A stretch of DNA of 64,000 nt from Melaminivora suipulveris (GTDB lineage: Bacteria; Pseudomonadota; Gammaproteobacteria; Burkholderiales; Burkholderiaceae_C), in assembly GCF_003008575.1 (NCBI RefSeq), contig NZ_CP027667.1:2752001-2816000 (forward strand), read 5' to 3'. Positions 54,987-64,000 of this stretch are shown here, piece after piece (position 1 is the stretch's first letter; every line of letters starts with the position of its first letter). The notes under the pieces were generated by a model that was given only the letters and a program-made list of their open reading frames with translations, was not told where the DNA came from and did not search any database. Both the position numbers and the translations under genes were made by a program.

Positions 54987-56774
54987 TCAAGGCTGCGCCC
55001 CCAGGCGTTTGAGGGTTTCGAGCAGCGTGGCGTTCTCGGGATTCAGGCGCTGCCCTTCACGCCAGGTCTGCAGGGCCTGCTCGCGCTGACCCAGGCTCCA
55101 TTGCACCTCGCCCAGGTGCGCGGCGATCTCGGCGTCGGGCTGCGCCGCATAGGCCTGCCGCAGCAGCTCCAGCGCACGCTCGCGGTTGCCCAGGCGAAAC
55201 TCGACCCAGCCCAGGCTGTCGGTGATGAAAGGGTCGTCGGGCATCTGCTCCAGCGCGCGGGCGATGAGCGAGCGCGCTTCGGTCAGCCGCTCGCCGCGAT
55301 CGGCCAGCAGGTAGCCCAGGGCATTGAGCGCATGGTGGTGCTTGGGGCTGCGGGCGATGATGCTGCGCAGCAGCCGTTCGGCCTCGCGCGGCTGGTCGGC
55401 CTTCTCGGCCAGCATGGCCTGGTCGTAGAGCAGATCGTCGTCCCGCGGCGCCAGCGCCACGGCCTTGCCCTGGATCTCGTAGGCCTGCTGGTACTCGCCA
55501 GCGTCGCGCAGCAGCTGCGCTTCGGCCTGCCAGCGCAGGCGCTCGTCCTCCTGGGTCTTGGCAGGAGTGGCGCGGATCAGCGCGCGTCCCTGCGCCAGCT
55601 TGCCCTGGCGCGCCAGCAGCGATGCGCGTCGCACCTGCGCGCTGAGCAGCTCGCCGGCGTTGTCGATGCGTGCCAGCCACTGCTCGGCCTGCGCCAGGTC
55701 GCCGCGCTTCTCCGCGATCTGCGCGCGCATCAGCCAGGCCTGGGTCATGGCGCGCTCGCGCGCCGGGCTGGCCGGCGCGTCCTGCAGCAGCGCGGTGAAG
55801 CGCTCCAGCGCTTCCTCGGCGTCCTTGAGCTCGCCCGATTGCAGCTTGAGCGAAGCCTGGATCAGCCAGGCCTCGGGCGCATCCGGGCGCTCGCGTGTCA
55901 CGGCGTCCACCTGTTCTTGCGCGTCCGCCAGGCGCTGCGCCTGCAGCAGGGCGCGGGCGTAGGCCATGCGCAGCTCGGGCAAGGGCGTAGCGGCGAAGTA
56001 GGGCGCCAGCAGGCCCTCGGCGTCGGCCACGCCGTCCTCCAGCAGTTGCAGCGCCAGCGCGGCGGCGCCATCGTCGGTGTGGTCCAGCGCCAGGGCTTCG
56101 CGCGCGGCCTGCAGCGCGCCGGGCTTGTCGCCGGCGGCCAGACGCATGCGGCCAATGGTGGTCCAGGCGACGGGGCCCACGGCCGGGTGTTTGAGCTCGC
56201 CCTTGAGGGCGTCTTCGATCACGCGCGCCGCGCCGGACTTGCTGCTGGCGCGCGCATACAGCTGCGGCAGCGCGCGCACGGTGGACAGCTTGTCGCGCGT
56301 GGAGGCGCGCTCCAGTTCCTTGCGCAGCGGCTCGGCGCTCTCGTTGATGCGGTTGAGCGTGACCAGCACGTACAGCAGGTAGCGGTTGGCGTCGCGCGAT
56401 TCGGGATAGGCCTCATTCCAGGCGCGGATGGCGATCAGCGCCGACTCGGCCGAGCGCGACTGCAGCGCCATTTCGCTGGCGCGGCGGTACAGGCGCGGGT
56501 CGCGGCTGCGCCGCGCGGCGTCCAGCATCAACGCGTAGCCGGTGGCCGCGTCGCCGTTGCTGGTGGTCATCTCGCTCATCAGCAGCTCGTAGAACAGCTC
56601 GGCCGTCAGGGCGGTGTCGCGCTCGGCCAAGGCCGGTTCGGACTCGTGCAGTTCGGGCGGCGCGGCGGGCAGCGGATCCGCCGGCGAGGCCGGCTGTGCG
56701 AGCGCGGCCGGCACTGCGCCCAGGGCCGCCAGGCCGGCGATGGCCAAAGGCCTGAGACGATGGAGCGAGGGCAT
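54987..56774 (-). CDS. TPR-repeat periplasmic protein
   Basis: A 595-aa protein with a signal peptide (about 1-27, ending near AALAQPA) and tetratricopeptide repeats across nearly the whole chain, clearest at ALNALGYLLADRGERLTEARSLIARALEQMPDDPFITDSLGWVEFRLGNRERALELLRQAYAAQPD near the C-terminus (about 495-560). It is a protein-interaction scaffold in the periplasm or outer face. It directly precedes lolB (stop to LolB start about 15 bp), a pairing seen widely in betaproteobacteria, so it may help lipoprotein or outer-membrane assembly. The start ATG is at 56772-56774. Confidence 0.88.
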   Translation of the reverse strand: MPSLHRLRPLAIAGLAALGAVPAALAQPASPADPLPAAPPELHESEPALAERDTALTAELFYELLMSEMTTSNGDAATGYALMLDAARRSRDPRLYRRASEMALQSRSAESALIAIRAWNEAYPESRDANRYLLYVLVTLNRINESAEPLRKELERASTRDKLSTVRALPQLYARASSKSGAARVIEDALKGELKHPAVGPVAWTTIGRMRLAAGDKPGALQAAREALALDHTDDGAAALALQLLEDGVADAEGLLAPYFAATPLPELRMAYARALLQAQRLADAQEQVDAVTRERPDAPEAWLIQASLKLQSGELKDAEEALERFTALLQDAPASPARERAMTQAWLMRAQIAEKRGDLAQAEQWLARIDNAGELLSAQVRRASLLARQGKLAQGRALIRATPAKTQEDERLRWQAEAQLLRDAGEYQQAYEIQGKAVALAPRDDDLLYDQAMLAEKADQPREAERLLRSIIARSPKHHHALNALGYLLADRGERLTEARSLIARALEQMPDDPFITDSLGWVEFRLGNRERALELLRQAYAAQPDAEIAAHLGEVQWSLGQREQALQTWREGQRLNPENATLLETLKRLGAQP

Positions 56775-56868
56775 CGACCCATAATAATCCAGGCTGCCGG
56801 CGGTTTTTGTCGGCCGATGCTCAGCCCGCAGGTGCGTTATTGCGCCGCCCATCCGCCTATCTGATCCC

Positions 56869-57687
56869 ATGCCCGAACTGCCCGAGGTCGAGGTCACGCG
56901 CCGCAGCTTCAGCGATGCCATCGCCGGCGCGGCGGTGCAGGGCGTGGCGCTGGGCAAGCCGCTGCGCTGGGCGCTGGGCTGCGAGCCGCAGGCGCTGGTC
57001 GGGCGCCGCGTGGCGGGGGTGCGCCGGCGCGGCAAGTACCTGCTGGTCGAGCTGGACCAGGGGCTGCTGCTGATGCACCTGGGCATGTCCGGCAGCCTGC
57101 GCTTTGCCGCCGGCCTGCCCGAGCCCGGCCGGCACGACCACTTCGATCTGGTGACCGACCGCGGCACGCTGCGCCTGCACGACCCGCGCCGCTTCGGCGC
57201 CGTGGTCTGGGTGCCCGACCTGCAGGATGCGCGGGCGCGCAAGCTGCTGGGCGGCCTGGGCATGGAGCCGCTGGACGAGGCCGCGTTCGATTTCGCCGCC
57301 TTCCATGCCGGCCTGCGAGCCAGCCGCGCGCCCGTCAAGCAGTTGCTGCTGGCCGGCCGCCTGGTCGTCGGCGTGGGCAACATCTACGCCAGCGAGGTGC
57401 TGTTCCTGGCCGGCATCCGGCCGACCACGCCGGCCGCGTCCATCGGCCCCGTGCGCGCGCGCCGGCTGCACGCGGCCATCCGCCAAGTGCTGGCGCGGGC
57501 GGTGCAGCAGGGCGGCTCCACCTTGCGCGATTTTTCCAGCGCCGACGGCAGTGCCGGACACTTCCAGACCGAGGCGCGTGTCTATGGCAGAGAAGGCCAG
57601 CCGTGCCACGGCTGCGGCGCGCCGGTGCAGATGCTGCGCCAGGGCCAGCGCAGCACCTTTTTTTGCCCTCGCTGCCAGCGCCCCTGA
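56869..57687 (+). CDS. mutM: Formamidopyrimidine-DNA glycosylase MutM (Fpg)
   Basis: Removes 8-oxoguanine and other oxidised purines and cuts the DNA backbone. The 272-aa protein begins MPELPEVEV (catalytic Pro1/Glu2 after Met removal), has the Lys in [37 protein letters not shown], and the C-terminal zinc finger with cysteines C-x2-C-x16-C-x2-C (CHGC at about residue 245 and CPRC at about 265). The start ATG is at 56869. Upstream it is divergent from the TPR gene, and its partner mutY lies 2 kb downstream. Confidence 0.98.
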   Translation: MPELPEVEVTRRSFSDAIAGAAVQGVALGKPLRWALGCEPQALVGRRVAGVRRRGKYLLVELDQGLLLMHLGMSGSLRFAAGLPEPGRHDHFDLVTDRGTLRLHDPRRFGAVVWVPDLQDARARKLLGGLGMEPLDEAAFDFAAFHAGLRASRAPVKQLLLAGRLVVGVGNIYASEVLFLAGIRPTTPAASIGPVRARRLHAAIRQVLARAVQQGGSTLRDFSSADGSAGHFQTEARVYGREGQPCHGCGAPVQMLRQGQRSTFFCPRCQRP

Positions 57688-57774
57688 GTCTGCGAGGCGG
57701 GTGCTATATTGCCCGCCAGTCATCGCTTCGGGCTGCGAACAGCGGTCCGGCGCTCCTTCTTTGCGGCAGGCGCA

Positions 57775-59763
57775 GTGTTACCTTCCTTCAACGAACAGTT
57801 CGACCAGCACGGCGCCTGGCGGCGCGATTTCGCCCGCCAGCTCGGGCAGCTGGGCCAGTGGCTGCAGACGCATGACCTGATGGACGCGGCGCTGCAGGAG
57901 CGGCTGCAGCACCTGCACGAGCAGGTGCGGCGCGACAAGGTGATGGTGGCCTTCGTCGCCGAGTTCTCGCGCGGCAAGTCCGAACTCATCAACGCGGTCT
58001 TCTTCGCCGGTTACGGGCGGCGCATCATGCCGGCCAGCGCCGGGCGCACCACCATGTGCCCGACCGAGCTGGGCTACGAAGGCGGCACGCCGGCCAGCCT
58101 GCGCCTGTTGCCGATCGAGACGCGCATGCAGTCGCTGGGCCTGGCCGAGTGGCGCCTGCGCAGCGATCGCTGGGTGGAGGTGCCGCTGGACATGCAGGAT
58201 GCCGCGCAGCTGGCCGGCGCGCTGGAGCGCGTGTCGCAGGTGCGCCGCGTGCCGGTGGACGAGGCGCGCGCCCTGGGTTTCTGGCAGGAGGGTGGCGGCG
58301 ACGACAACCCGGTGCCCGACGCGCAGGGCCTGGTCGAGGTGCCGATGTGGCGCCACGCGCTGATCAACATCCCGCACCCGCTGCTGGCGCAGGGCCTGGT
58401 GATCCTGGACACGCCAGGCCTGAACGCCGTCGGCGCCGAGCCCGAGCTGACCATCAACCTGATCCCGCAGGCGCACGCCGTGGTCTTCATCCTGGGCGCG
58501 GACACGGGCGTGACGCGCTCGGACCTGGCGATCTGGCGTGAGCACCTGGGCGAGCCTGCGGCGGCGCAGGACGCGCGCCTGGTGGTGCTCAACAAGATCG
58601 ACACGCTGTGGGACACGCTCAGCTCGCCCTCGCAGGTGCAGGCGCAACTGGAGCGTCAGTGCCGCACCTCGGCCGAGATGCTGGGCGTGCCGCTATCCCG
58701 GGTGGTGCCGGTGTCGGCGCAAAAGGGCCTGGTGGCCAAGATCCAGTGCGACGACGTGCTGCTGGAAGCCAGCGGCCTGCCGGCGCTGGAGGAGGCGCTG
58801 GCCGAAGGCATCATCGGCCGGCGCCAGGCCATCCTGCGCGCCACCGTGGCGGCCAATATGCAGGCGCTGCAGAGCCAGGCGCAGCGCACGCTGAACGTGC
58901 GCCGGCGTGATCTGGACGACCAGGCCCTTGAGCTGCGCAGCCTGCGCGGCAAGAACGCCTCGGTCATCGACACCATGCGCGCGCGCATCGAGCAGGAGCA
59001 GCGCGAGTTCGACGCCAGCGCCGCGCGCATCCAGGCCGTGCGCGCGGTGCAGCTGAAGATGCTGCGCGAGCTGTTTCGCCAGCTGGGCGCGCGCTCCCTC
59101 AAGGCCGAGCTGGAGCCTTTGGGCGCGGCGCTGACGCCCGCCGGCCTGAAGCTGGGTGTGCGCAAGGTCTACGTGGACACGTTCGCCCGCGCTCGCGCCA
59201 TCCTGCAGGGCGCGCAGGCCACCGGCATCGAGATCCAGGCCATGCTGGCCGGCAGCTTTCGCCAGCTCAACGCCGAGCACGGCTTTTCCCTGCAGGTGCC
59301 GCCGGCGCCAGAGCTGGGCGCCTTCGTGCGCGACCTGGTCGACGTCGAGCGCCGCCACCTGCAGTACGTTGGCATGGGCAATACCCTGCGCCTGGCGCAG
59401 CCCGAGTTCACCCAGCGCCTGCTGCGCGCGCTGAGCCTGCGCCTGCGTACCGTCTTCGAGGGCGCGGCCAACGAGCTGGAGCAGTGGAGCAAGGGCGCCA
59501 CGGCGCAGCTGGACGTGCAGTTGCGCGAGCGCAAGCACAGCTTCGCGCGCCGCATCGAGGCCGTGGCGCGCATCCAGTCGGCGGCCGAGAGCCTGTCCAG
59601 CCGCATTGCCGAGATCGAGGATGGAGAGCGCCACCTGGCCGGGCTGCAGGCGCAGCTCGACGCGCTGACCGCCGCCCTGGTGCATTTGCCGGCCGATGCG
59701 CCAGGGGCCGCGGAGGCGCTGGACATCGACCTGTCCGAGCTGGCGGCGCAGCAGCCGGCATGA
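57775..59763 (+). CDS. Dynamin-like GTPase
   Basis: A 662-aa protein with a bacterial dynamin GTPase domain. It has the G1 loop AEFSRGKSELINAVF (about 62-76), GRTTMCPTE (G2 region), the G3 motif LDTPGLNAVG (DxxG), and G4 NKIDTLWDT (NKxD). After about residue 330 follow long Arg/Gln/Glu-rich helices that look like a stalk (RVARL-type coiled coil). Such proteins remodel membranes or bind DNA-associated complexes; the role is unknown. I chose the GTG at 57775 (LPSFNEQFDQH); a TTG 66 nt upstream is an alternative. The stop overlaps mutY (ATGA at 59760-59763). Confidence 0.86.
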   Translation: MLPSFNEQFDQHGAWRRDFARQLGQLGQWLQTHDLMDAALQERLQHLHEQVRRDKVMVAFVAEFSRGKSELINAVFFAGYGRRIMPASAGRTTMCPTELGYEGGTPASLRLLPIETRMQSLGLAEWRLRSDRWVEVPLDMQDAAQLAGALERVSQVRRVPVDEARALGFWQEGGGDDNPVPDAQGLVEVPMWRHALINIPHPLLAQGLVILDTPGLNAVGAEPELTINLIPQAHAVVFILGADTGVTRSDLAIWREHLGEPAAAQDARLVVLNKIDTLWDTLSSPSQVQAQLERQCRTSAEMLGVPLSRVVPVSAQKGLVAKIQCDDVLLEASGLPALEEALAEGIIGRRQAILRATVAANMQALQSQAQRTLNVRRRDLDDQALELRSLRGKNASVIDTMRARIEQEQREFDASAARIQAVRAVQLKMLRELFRQLGARSLKAELEPLGAALTPAGLKLGVRKVYVDTFARARAILQGAQATGIEIQAMLAGSFRQLNAEHGFSLQVPPAPELGAFVRDLVDVERRHLQYVGMGNTLRLAQPEFTQRLLRALSLRLRTVFEGAANELEQWSKGATAQLDVQLRERKHSFARRIEAVARIQSAAESLSSRIAEIEDGERHLAGLQAQLDALTAALVHLPADAPGAAEALDIDLSELAAQQPA

Positions 59764-60857
59764 GCCGGCAAGAGCCGGCCGACCCAGGGCCGCCGCCCGC
59801 CAGCAGCGTGGCGCAGTGCGTGGTGCAATGGCAGGCCGCGCATGGGCGCCACCACCTGCCCTGGCAGAACACGCGCGACCCCTACCGCGTCTGGCTGTCG
59901 GAGATCATGCTGCAGCAGACGCAGGTCGCTACCGTGCTGGGCTACTACGAGCGTTTTCTGGCGCGCTTTCCGGGCGTTGCCGCGCTGGCCGCCGCGCCGC
60001 TGGATGACGTCCTGGCGCTGTGGAGCGGGCTGGGCTACTACAGCCGCGCACGCAACCTGCACCGCTGCGCGCAGATCGTCGTGGCCGAGCACGGCGGCGA
60101 GTTTCCGCGCAGCGCGGCCGCGCTGGCGCAGCTTCCGGGCATTGGCCGCTCCACCGCGGGCGCCATCGCGGCTTTTTGCTTTGGTGAGCGCGTACCCATC
60201 CTGGACGCCAACGTGCGCCGCGTGCTGACGCGCGTGCTGGGCTTTGGCGAGGATCTGGCGCGCCCGGCCAGCGAGCGGCGCCTGTGGCAGCTCGCCGAGG
60301 AGTTGTTGCCCGAGCATGACCTGCCCAGCGCCATGCCGCGCTACACGCAGGGCCTGATGGACCTGGGCGCGGGCATCTGCCTGCCGCGCAAGCCGGCGTG
60401 CATGCTGTGCCCGCTGCAGGACATCTGCGTGGCGCGGCGCGAGGGCCAGCCCGAGCGCTACCCGGTGCGCTCGCGCACGCTGCGGCGCACAGCGCAGGAC
60501 TGGTGGCTGCTGCTGCGCCGCGACGGCGCCGGCCGGGTGTGGCTGGAGCGCCGGCCAGGGGCCGGCATCTGGGCCGGACTGTATTGCCCGCCGATCCGGG
60601 ACAGCCGCGAGGCGCTCGCCGCCGATCTGGCCCCAGCCGACGCGCAGGCGCTGCGCGACCTTCCGGCCTTCACCCACGTGCTCACGCACCGCGATCTGCA
60701 CCTGCATCCGGTGCTGGCAGAGGGCGCCTCGGCGGCGCGCGCCGAGGATAGTGCCCAGGGCGGCTGGTTCAGCCCGGCGCAATGGCAGGCGCTGGGGCTG
60801 CCTGCGCCCGTGCGCAGCCTGCTGGACCGGCTTGCATCACTGCCCGCCGCAGATTGA
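59760..60857 (+). CDS. mutY: A/G-specific adenine glycosylase MutY
   Basis: Removes A mispaired with 8-oxoguanine, complementing MutM. The 365-aa protein has LPWQNTRDPYRVWLSEIMLQQTQV (catalytic Glu), the HhH region LPGIGRSTAGAIAAFCFG with catalytic Asp in LMDLGAGIC, the [4Fe-4S] set C-x6-C-x2-C-x5-C (from Cys in GICLPRK to Cys in QDIC), and a C-terminal Nudix-like domain (WLLLRRDGAGRVWLERRPGAGIWAGLYCPP) that reads 8-oxoG. The ATG 59760 overlaps the dynamin stop. Confidence 0.97.
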   Translation: MSRQEPADPGPPPASSVAQCVVQWQAAHGRHHLPWQNTRDPYRVWLSEIMLQQTQVATVLGYYERFLARFPGVAALAAAPLDDVLALWSGLGYYSRARNLHRCAQIVVAEHGGEFPRSAAALAQLPGIGRSTAGAIAAFCFGERVPILDANVRRVLTRVLGFGEDLARPASERRLWQLAEELLPEHDLPSAMPRYTQGLMDLGAGICLPRKPACMLCPLQDICVARREGQPERYPVRSRTLRRTAQDWWLLLRRDGAGRVWLERRPGAGIWAGLYCPPIRDSREALAADLAPADAQALRDLPAFTHVLTHRDLHLHPVLAEGASAARAEDSAQGGWFSPAQWQALGLPAPVRSLLDRLASLPAAD

Positions 60858-60870
60858 CATCCAGGGGCCG

Positions 60871-60950
60871 AAATCGGGCAGTTTTCAGTGTTTTCGGGCG
60901 TCAGTCGGCGTGAATAAAGCGTGAGTAGCTATAAAAACAGTAGCAAAAAC
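60871..60950 (-). repeat. Intergenic repeat family A, copy 10
   Basis: Read on the minus strand: TTTTTATAGCTACTCACGCT, TTATTCACGCCGACTGACGC and CCGAAAACACTGAAAACTG. It lies in the convergent gap between mutY and rapZ. Confidence 0.7.
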
Positions 60951-60966
60951 CGCCCGACGAACCGCA

Positions 60967-61830
60967 TCAATTCCCGTCCAGCTCCCGGTGCCGCAGCAGC
61001 GTATTCCACCGCCCCGCGAAGCGCTGACCGAGCTGCTCGACCAGATAGACCGAGCGGTGCTGCCCGCCCGTGCAGCCCACAGCCACGGTGACGTAGCTGC
61101 GGTGATTGCGCGCCATGGCGTCCAGCCAGTGGTCCAGAAAAGCGCTGATGTGCTCCAGCATCTGCCCCACCTCCGGCTGCTGGCGCAGGTACTCGGCCAC
61201 TGGCGCGTCGCGGCCCGTGAGGGGCCGCAGCAGCGGCTCGTAGTGCGGGTTGGGCAGCATGCGCACGTCAAACACGTAGTCCGCGTCCATGGGCACGCCG
61301 CGCTTGAAGGCGAACGACTGGAACACCAGGCTAAGCCGGTCGGGCGGCACCGGCAGCAGGCTCTTCACGTAGCCGAGCAGCTGCGAGGCGCGCAGCAGGC
61401 TGGTGTCGATGACGTGGGATTGATCGCGCAGCTCGGCCAGCAGCTCGCGCTCCAGGGCGATGGTCTGCTCCAGCGCGTGCTGGCCGCCCAGCAGCGCCTC
61501 GCCGGTCAAGGGGTGGCGCCGCCGCGTCTCGGAAAAGCGCCGCAGCAGCGTGTCGGTGGAGGCATCCAGGAACAGCGAGCGCACTGCCACGCCCGCGCCG
61601 CGCAGCCGCGCCAGCTCGCGCGGCACCAGGGGCAGGGCGGTGGCGCTGCGCACGTCCATGGCCACGGCCACGCGGCGTCCCGGCCTCGCCTGCTCCAGGT
61701 TGGCGAAGGCGCCCAGCAGCTCGGGCGGCAGGTTGTCCACGCAGTAGTAGCCGGCGTCCTCCAGCGCGTGCAGCGCGACCGATTTGCCCGAGCCGGACAT
61801 GCCGGTGATGACGGTGATCTCGCGCGTCAT
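60967..61830 (-). CDS. rapZ: RNase adapter protein RapZ
   Basis: A 287-aa P-loop protein that in E. coli senses glucosamine-6-phosphate and guides RNase E to the small RNA GlmZ. It has Walker [20 protein letters not shown] (about 6-24), [10 protein letters not shown], the middle SETRRRHPL, and the C-terminal [19 protein letters not shown] block (about 248-266), all family landmarks. In betaproteobacteria the target may differ. The ATG at 61828-61830 overlaps the recN stop by 4 nt. Confidence 0.95.
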   Translation of the reverse strand: MTREITVITGMSGSGKSVALHALEDAGYYCVDNLPPELLGAFANLEQARPGRRVAVAMDVRSATALPLVPRELARLRGAGVAVRSLFLDASTDTLLRRFSETRRRHPLTGEALLGGQHALEQTIALERELLAELRDQSHVIDTSLLRASQLLGYVKSLLPVPPDRLSLVFQSFAFKRGVPMDADYVFDVRMLPNPHYEPLLRPLTGRDAPVAEYLRQQPEVGQMLEHISAFLDHWLDAMARNHRSYVTVAVGCTGGQHRSVYLVEQLGQRFAGRWNTLLRHRELDGN

Positions 61831-63509
61831 GGCCGCGCGCCCGTGCGGCTCTCGGGCGGGCCTTCGAGCATTTCGCGGGCGTGCGCCAGCGTGGTCGCCG
61901 ACAGCCGCTCGCCGCCCAGCATGCGCGCCAGCTCGGCCACGCGCTCGTCGCCGCCTGCGGCGCGCACGCTGCTGGTGGTTTCCTGCGCGCCCTTGGTCTT
62001 GGCGACCACCAGGTGGTGATCGGCGCAGGCCGCCACCTGCGGCAGATGGGTCACGGCCAGCACCTGGCGGGCGCGACCGAGCTGGCGCATCAGCCGGCCC
62101 ACGGTCTCGGCCACGGCGCCGCCGACGCCAGCGTCGACCTCGTCGAAGATCAGCGTCGGCGCCTCGCCCAGTTCGCTGGTGGTGACCGAGATCGCCAGCG
62201 CGATGCGCGACAGCTCGCCGCCCGAGGCCACGCGGCCGATGGGCCGCGCCGTCATGCCGGGGTGGCTGCTGACCAGAAAGGCCACCTGGTCCACGCCGTG
62301 CGGGCCGGGCTCGGACGCATCGAGCTGCACCTCGAAGCGCCCGCCCGTCATTCCCAGGCCCTGCATGGCCTGGGTGATGGCCGCGCCCAGTTGCGGCGCG
62401 GCCTTGGCGCGTTTCTGGCTCAAAAGCCGCGCGGCCTTGTCGTAGGCGCTGGCGTGGCGGCGCTCGGCTGCCTCCAGCGCATCCAGGTCGGCCGCGTCGT
62501 CCAGGCGCTGCAACTCTTCGCGCCAAGACGAAAGCAGTTGCGGCAGCTCCTCGGGCGTGCGGCGGTAGCGCCGGGCCAGCTGCAGCCACAGCGCCACGCG
62601 CGCGTCCAGCTGCGCGAGTTCCTGCGGATCGGGCTCGGCATGGCGCAGGTAGCCCTGCAGCGAGTGCGCCACGTCGCTGGCCTGGGCCATGCACGACGTC
62701 AGCACCTCGTTCATGGAGCGGAAGGACTCGTCCACGTGCTCCAGGCTTTGCAGCAGCTCCTGCGCCTGCGCCAGCGCGCTCATGGCGCCGCCGCTGTCGT
62801 CGTCGCCTTCCAGTAGCTGCAAGGCTCCCTGCGCGTTGTCGATCAGCGCCTGCGCGTTGGACAGGCGCGCGTGCCGGGCGTTGAGCTCGTCCCACTCGTC
62901 CGCGCCGGGCGCGAGCTTGTCGACCTCGCCGATCTGCCACTGCAGCCGCTCGCGCTCCTGCGCCAGCGTGCTTTGCGCCGCGCGCGCGTGCGCCAGGGCT
63001 TTTTGCGCGTTGCGCCAGGCGTTCCACAGCGGCGCCAGCGCCTCGTCCTGCACGCTGGCGTAGGCGTCCAGCAGCGCGCGCACGGCGTCCTGCCGGGTCA
63101 GGCTCTGCCAGGCGTGCTGGCCGTGGATGTCCAGCAGATGCTCGCCCAATGCACGCATCTGCGCGGCGGTGGCGGGCGTGCCGTTGATCCAGGCGCGACT
63201 GCGGCCCTGCACGTCCACCGTGCGGCGCAGCAAGAGCGTCTCGGGCGCCTCGATGCCGGCCTCGTCCAGCCAGGCGGTCAGCGCCTGCGAGCTGCCGGTG
63301 TCGAACTCGGCGCTGATGTCGGTGCGCTGCGCGCCCTCGCGGATCACGCCGGTGTCGGCGCGCGCGCCCAGCAGCAGCTGCAGCGCGTCGATCAGGATGG
63401 ATTTGCCCGCGCCGGTTTCACCCGTGAGCACCGTGAAGCCGCCGTGCAGATCCAGCTCCAGCGCGCGCACGATGACGAAGTCCGAGAGCGCGATACGCCT
63501 CAGGGCCAT
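61827..63509 (-). CDS. recN: DNA repair protein RecN
   Basis: SMC-like ATPase for double-strand break repair. The 560-aa protein has Walker [18 protein letters not shown] (about 28-44), the N-terminal [14 protein letters not shown], two central coiled coils with ARHARL and [14 protein letters not shown], the ABC signature [15 protein letters not shown] (about 425-439), and Walker [14 protein letters not shown] (about 460). The length matches RecN (553 aa in E. coli). The start ATG is at 63507-63509, 3 bp after the nadK stop. It overlaps rapZ by 4 nt. Confidence 0.97.
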   Translation of the reverse strand: MALRRIALSDFVIVRALELDLHGGFTVLTGETGAGKSILIDALQLLLGARADTGVIREGAQRTDISAEFDTGSSQALTAWLDEAGIEAPETLLLRRTVDVQGRSRAWINGTPATAAQMRALGEHLLDIHGQHAWQSLTRQDAVRALLDAYASVQDEALAPLWNAWRNAQKALAHARAAQSTLAQERERLQWQIGEVDKLAPGADEWDELNARHARLSNAQALIDNAQGALQLLEGDDDSGGAMSALAQAQELLQSLEHVDESFRSMNEVLTSCMAQASDVAHSLQGYLRHAEPDPQELAQLDARVALWLQLARRYRRTPEELPQLLSSWREELQRLDDAADLDALEAAERRHASAYDKAARLLSQKRAKAAPQLGAAITQAMQGLGMTGGRFEVQLDASEPGPHGVDQVAFLVSSHPGMTARPIGRVASGGELSRIALAISVTTSELGEAPTLIFDEVDAGVGGAVAETVGRLMRQLGRARQVLAVTHLPQVAACADHHLVVAKTKGAQETTSSVRAAGGDERVAELARMLGGERLSATTLAHAREMLEGPPESRTGARP

Positions 63510-63511
63510 GT

Positions 63512-64000
63512 TCAGGAACCTCCCTCGTTCCAGCGCAGCTTCTTGCGCAGGGTGGAAAAGTAACTCCAGCCACGCGGGTGCAAAAAGCACACGCGGTGCG
63601 CCGAACGGCGCACAAGAATGCGGTCGCCATGCTGCAGCGAGGCCAGGGATTGCATGTCGAAGTTGGCGCTCATGTCGCGCCCGCCGACCACTTCGATGGC
63701 CACCTCGCCGGCATCCGGCAGCACGATGGGCCGGTTGGACAGCGTGTGCGGCGCGATCGGCACCAGCACCCAGCCCGGAATGGACGGGTGCAAGAGCGGC
63801 CCGCCCGCCGACAGCGCATAGGCCGTCGAGCCCGTGGGTGAGGCGACGATCATGCCGTCGGCGCGCTGGTTGGCGACGAAGACGCCATCGACCTCGATGC
63901 GCAGCTCGACCATGCCGGAGGTCGAGCCGCGGTTGACCACCACGTCGTTGAGCGCCAGCGCCTCGAACACGCAAACGCCTTCGCGCATCACGCAGGCCTG
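63512..64000 (-). CDS. nadK: NAD kinase NadK (C-terminal part, cut by window edge)
   Basis: Phosphorylates NAD to NADP. About 162 codons are present; the N-terminal half (with the GGDGT motif) lies beyond base 64000. Visible landmarks are [74 protein letters not shown] and a basic C-terminal [12 protein letters not shown]. It sits just upstream of recN on the same strand, the common nadK-recN order. Confidence 0.96.
   Translation of the reverse strand, partial: QACVMREGVCVFEALALNDVVVNRGSTSGMVELRIEVDGVFVANQRADGMIVASPTGSTAYALSAGGPLLHPSIPGWVLVPIAPHTLSNRPIVLPDAGEVAIEVVGGRDMSANFDMQSLASLQHGDRILVRRSAHRVCFLHPRGWSYFSTLRKKLRWNEGGS

Overview
The window looks like a chromosomal segment of a betaproteobacterium of the order Burkholderiales, most likely family Comamonadaceae (Acidovorax/Alicycliphilus/Melaminivora-like). 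The reasons are the strongly GC-rich coding sequence, the lolB-ispE-tRNA-Gln-prs-rplY-pth block, the FmdB-DUF502-aspS-nudB-EEP-clsB block, a giant DUF3683 FAD/Fe-S oxidoreductase, and two families of short intergenic repeats that I associate with this family. The assignment rests on recognition, not on a database search. I see no prophage, insertion sequence, CRISPR array or rRNA; almost everything is core or conserved accessory chromosome, with 62 protein genes (two cut by the window edges) and one tRNA.

The most distinctive region is 1-8511, a complete selenocysteine-dependent formate dehydrogenase locus. On the minus strand run fdnG-fdxH-fdnI (catalytic, Fe-S and cytochrome b subunits), fdhE (maturation), selA and the start of selB; fdhD (sulfuration of the cofactor) is divergent. 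fdnG is interrupted by an in-frame TGA at 6834-6836, at codon 196, followed by a hairpin (6791-6833) with an apical GGTCT loop. This is a bacterial SECIS, so the gene is one 1021-residue selenoprotein and not a pseudogene. selC and selD are not in the window.

Region by region afterwards: 8504-20689 holds an FtsX-type permease, a truncated hemoglobin, an orphan HicB-like protein, Smr, phytase-like and RadC genes, SlpA-IspH, an envelope pair (a membrane protein plus an OmpA-domain lipoprotein) and two CBS-domain proteins. 20783-31179 holds serS, the DUF3683 oxidoreductase, a HIT protein, and a ubiquinone cluster (ubiE, a Tim44-domain protein, ubiJ, ubiB). 31264-41190 holds a Na+/solute symporter, FmdB, DUF502, aspS, a toxin-antitoxin pair with a Phd/CcdA-hybrid antitoxin and a CcdB-like toxin, nudB, an EEP hydrolase, clsB, folE, a BLUF blue-light sensor and an EamA transporter. 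41361-50892 holds a degenerate histidine-kinase-like protein, a LysE exporter, a peptide-type ABC transporter (dppB-C-D-F plus binding protein) with an amidase, and a ferredoxin. 50960-64000 holds translation, precursor and envelope housekeeping (pth, rplY, prs, tRNA-Gln, ispE, lolB, a TPR protein), mutM, a dynamin-like GTPase, mutY, rapZ, recN and the end of nadK.

Functional links: seryl-tRNA synthetase in this window would supply the Ser-tRNA-Sec that SelA converts. The formate dehydrogenase would feed electrons into the quinone pool made by the Ubi proteins. FolE and NudB are two early steps of the same folate pathway. MutM and MutY are two arms of the 8-oxoguanine repair system. ATGA/GTGA stop-start overlaps are common and mark many translationally coupled pairs.
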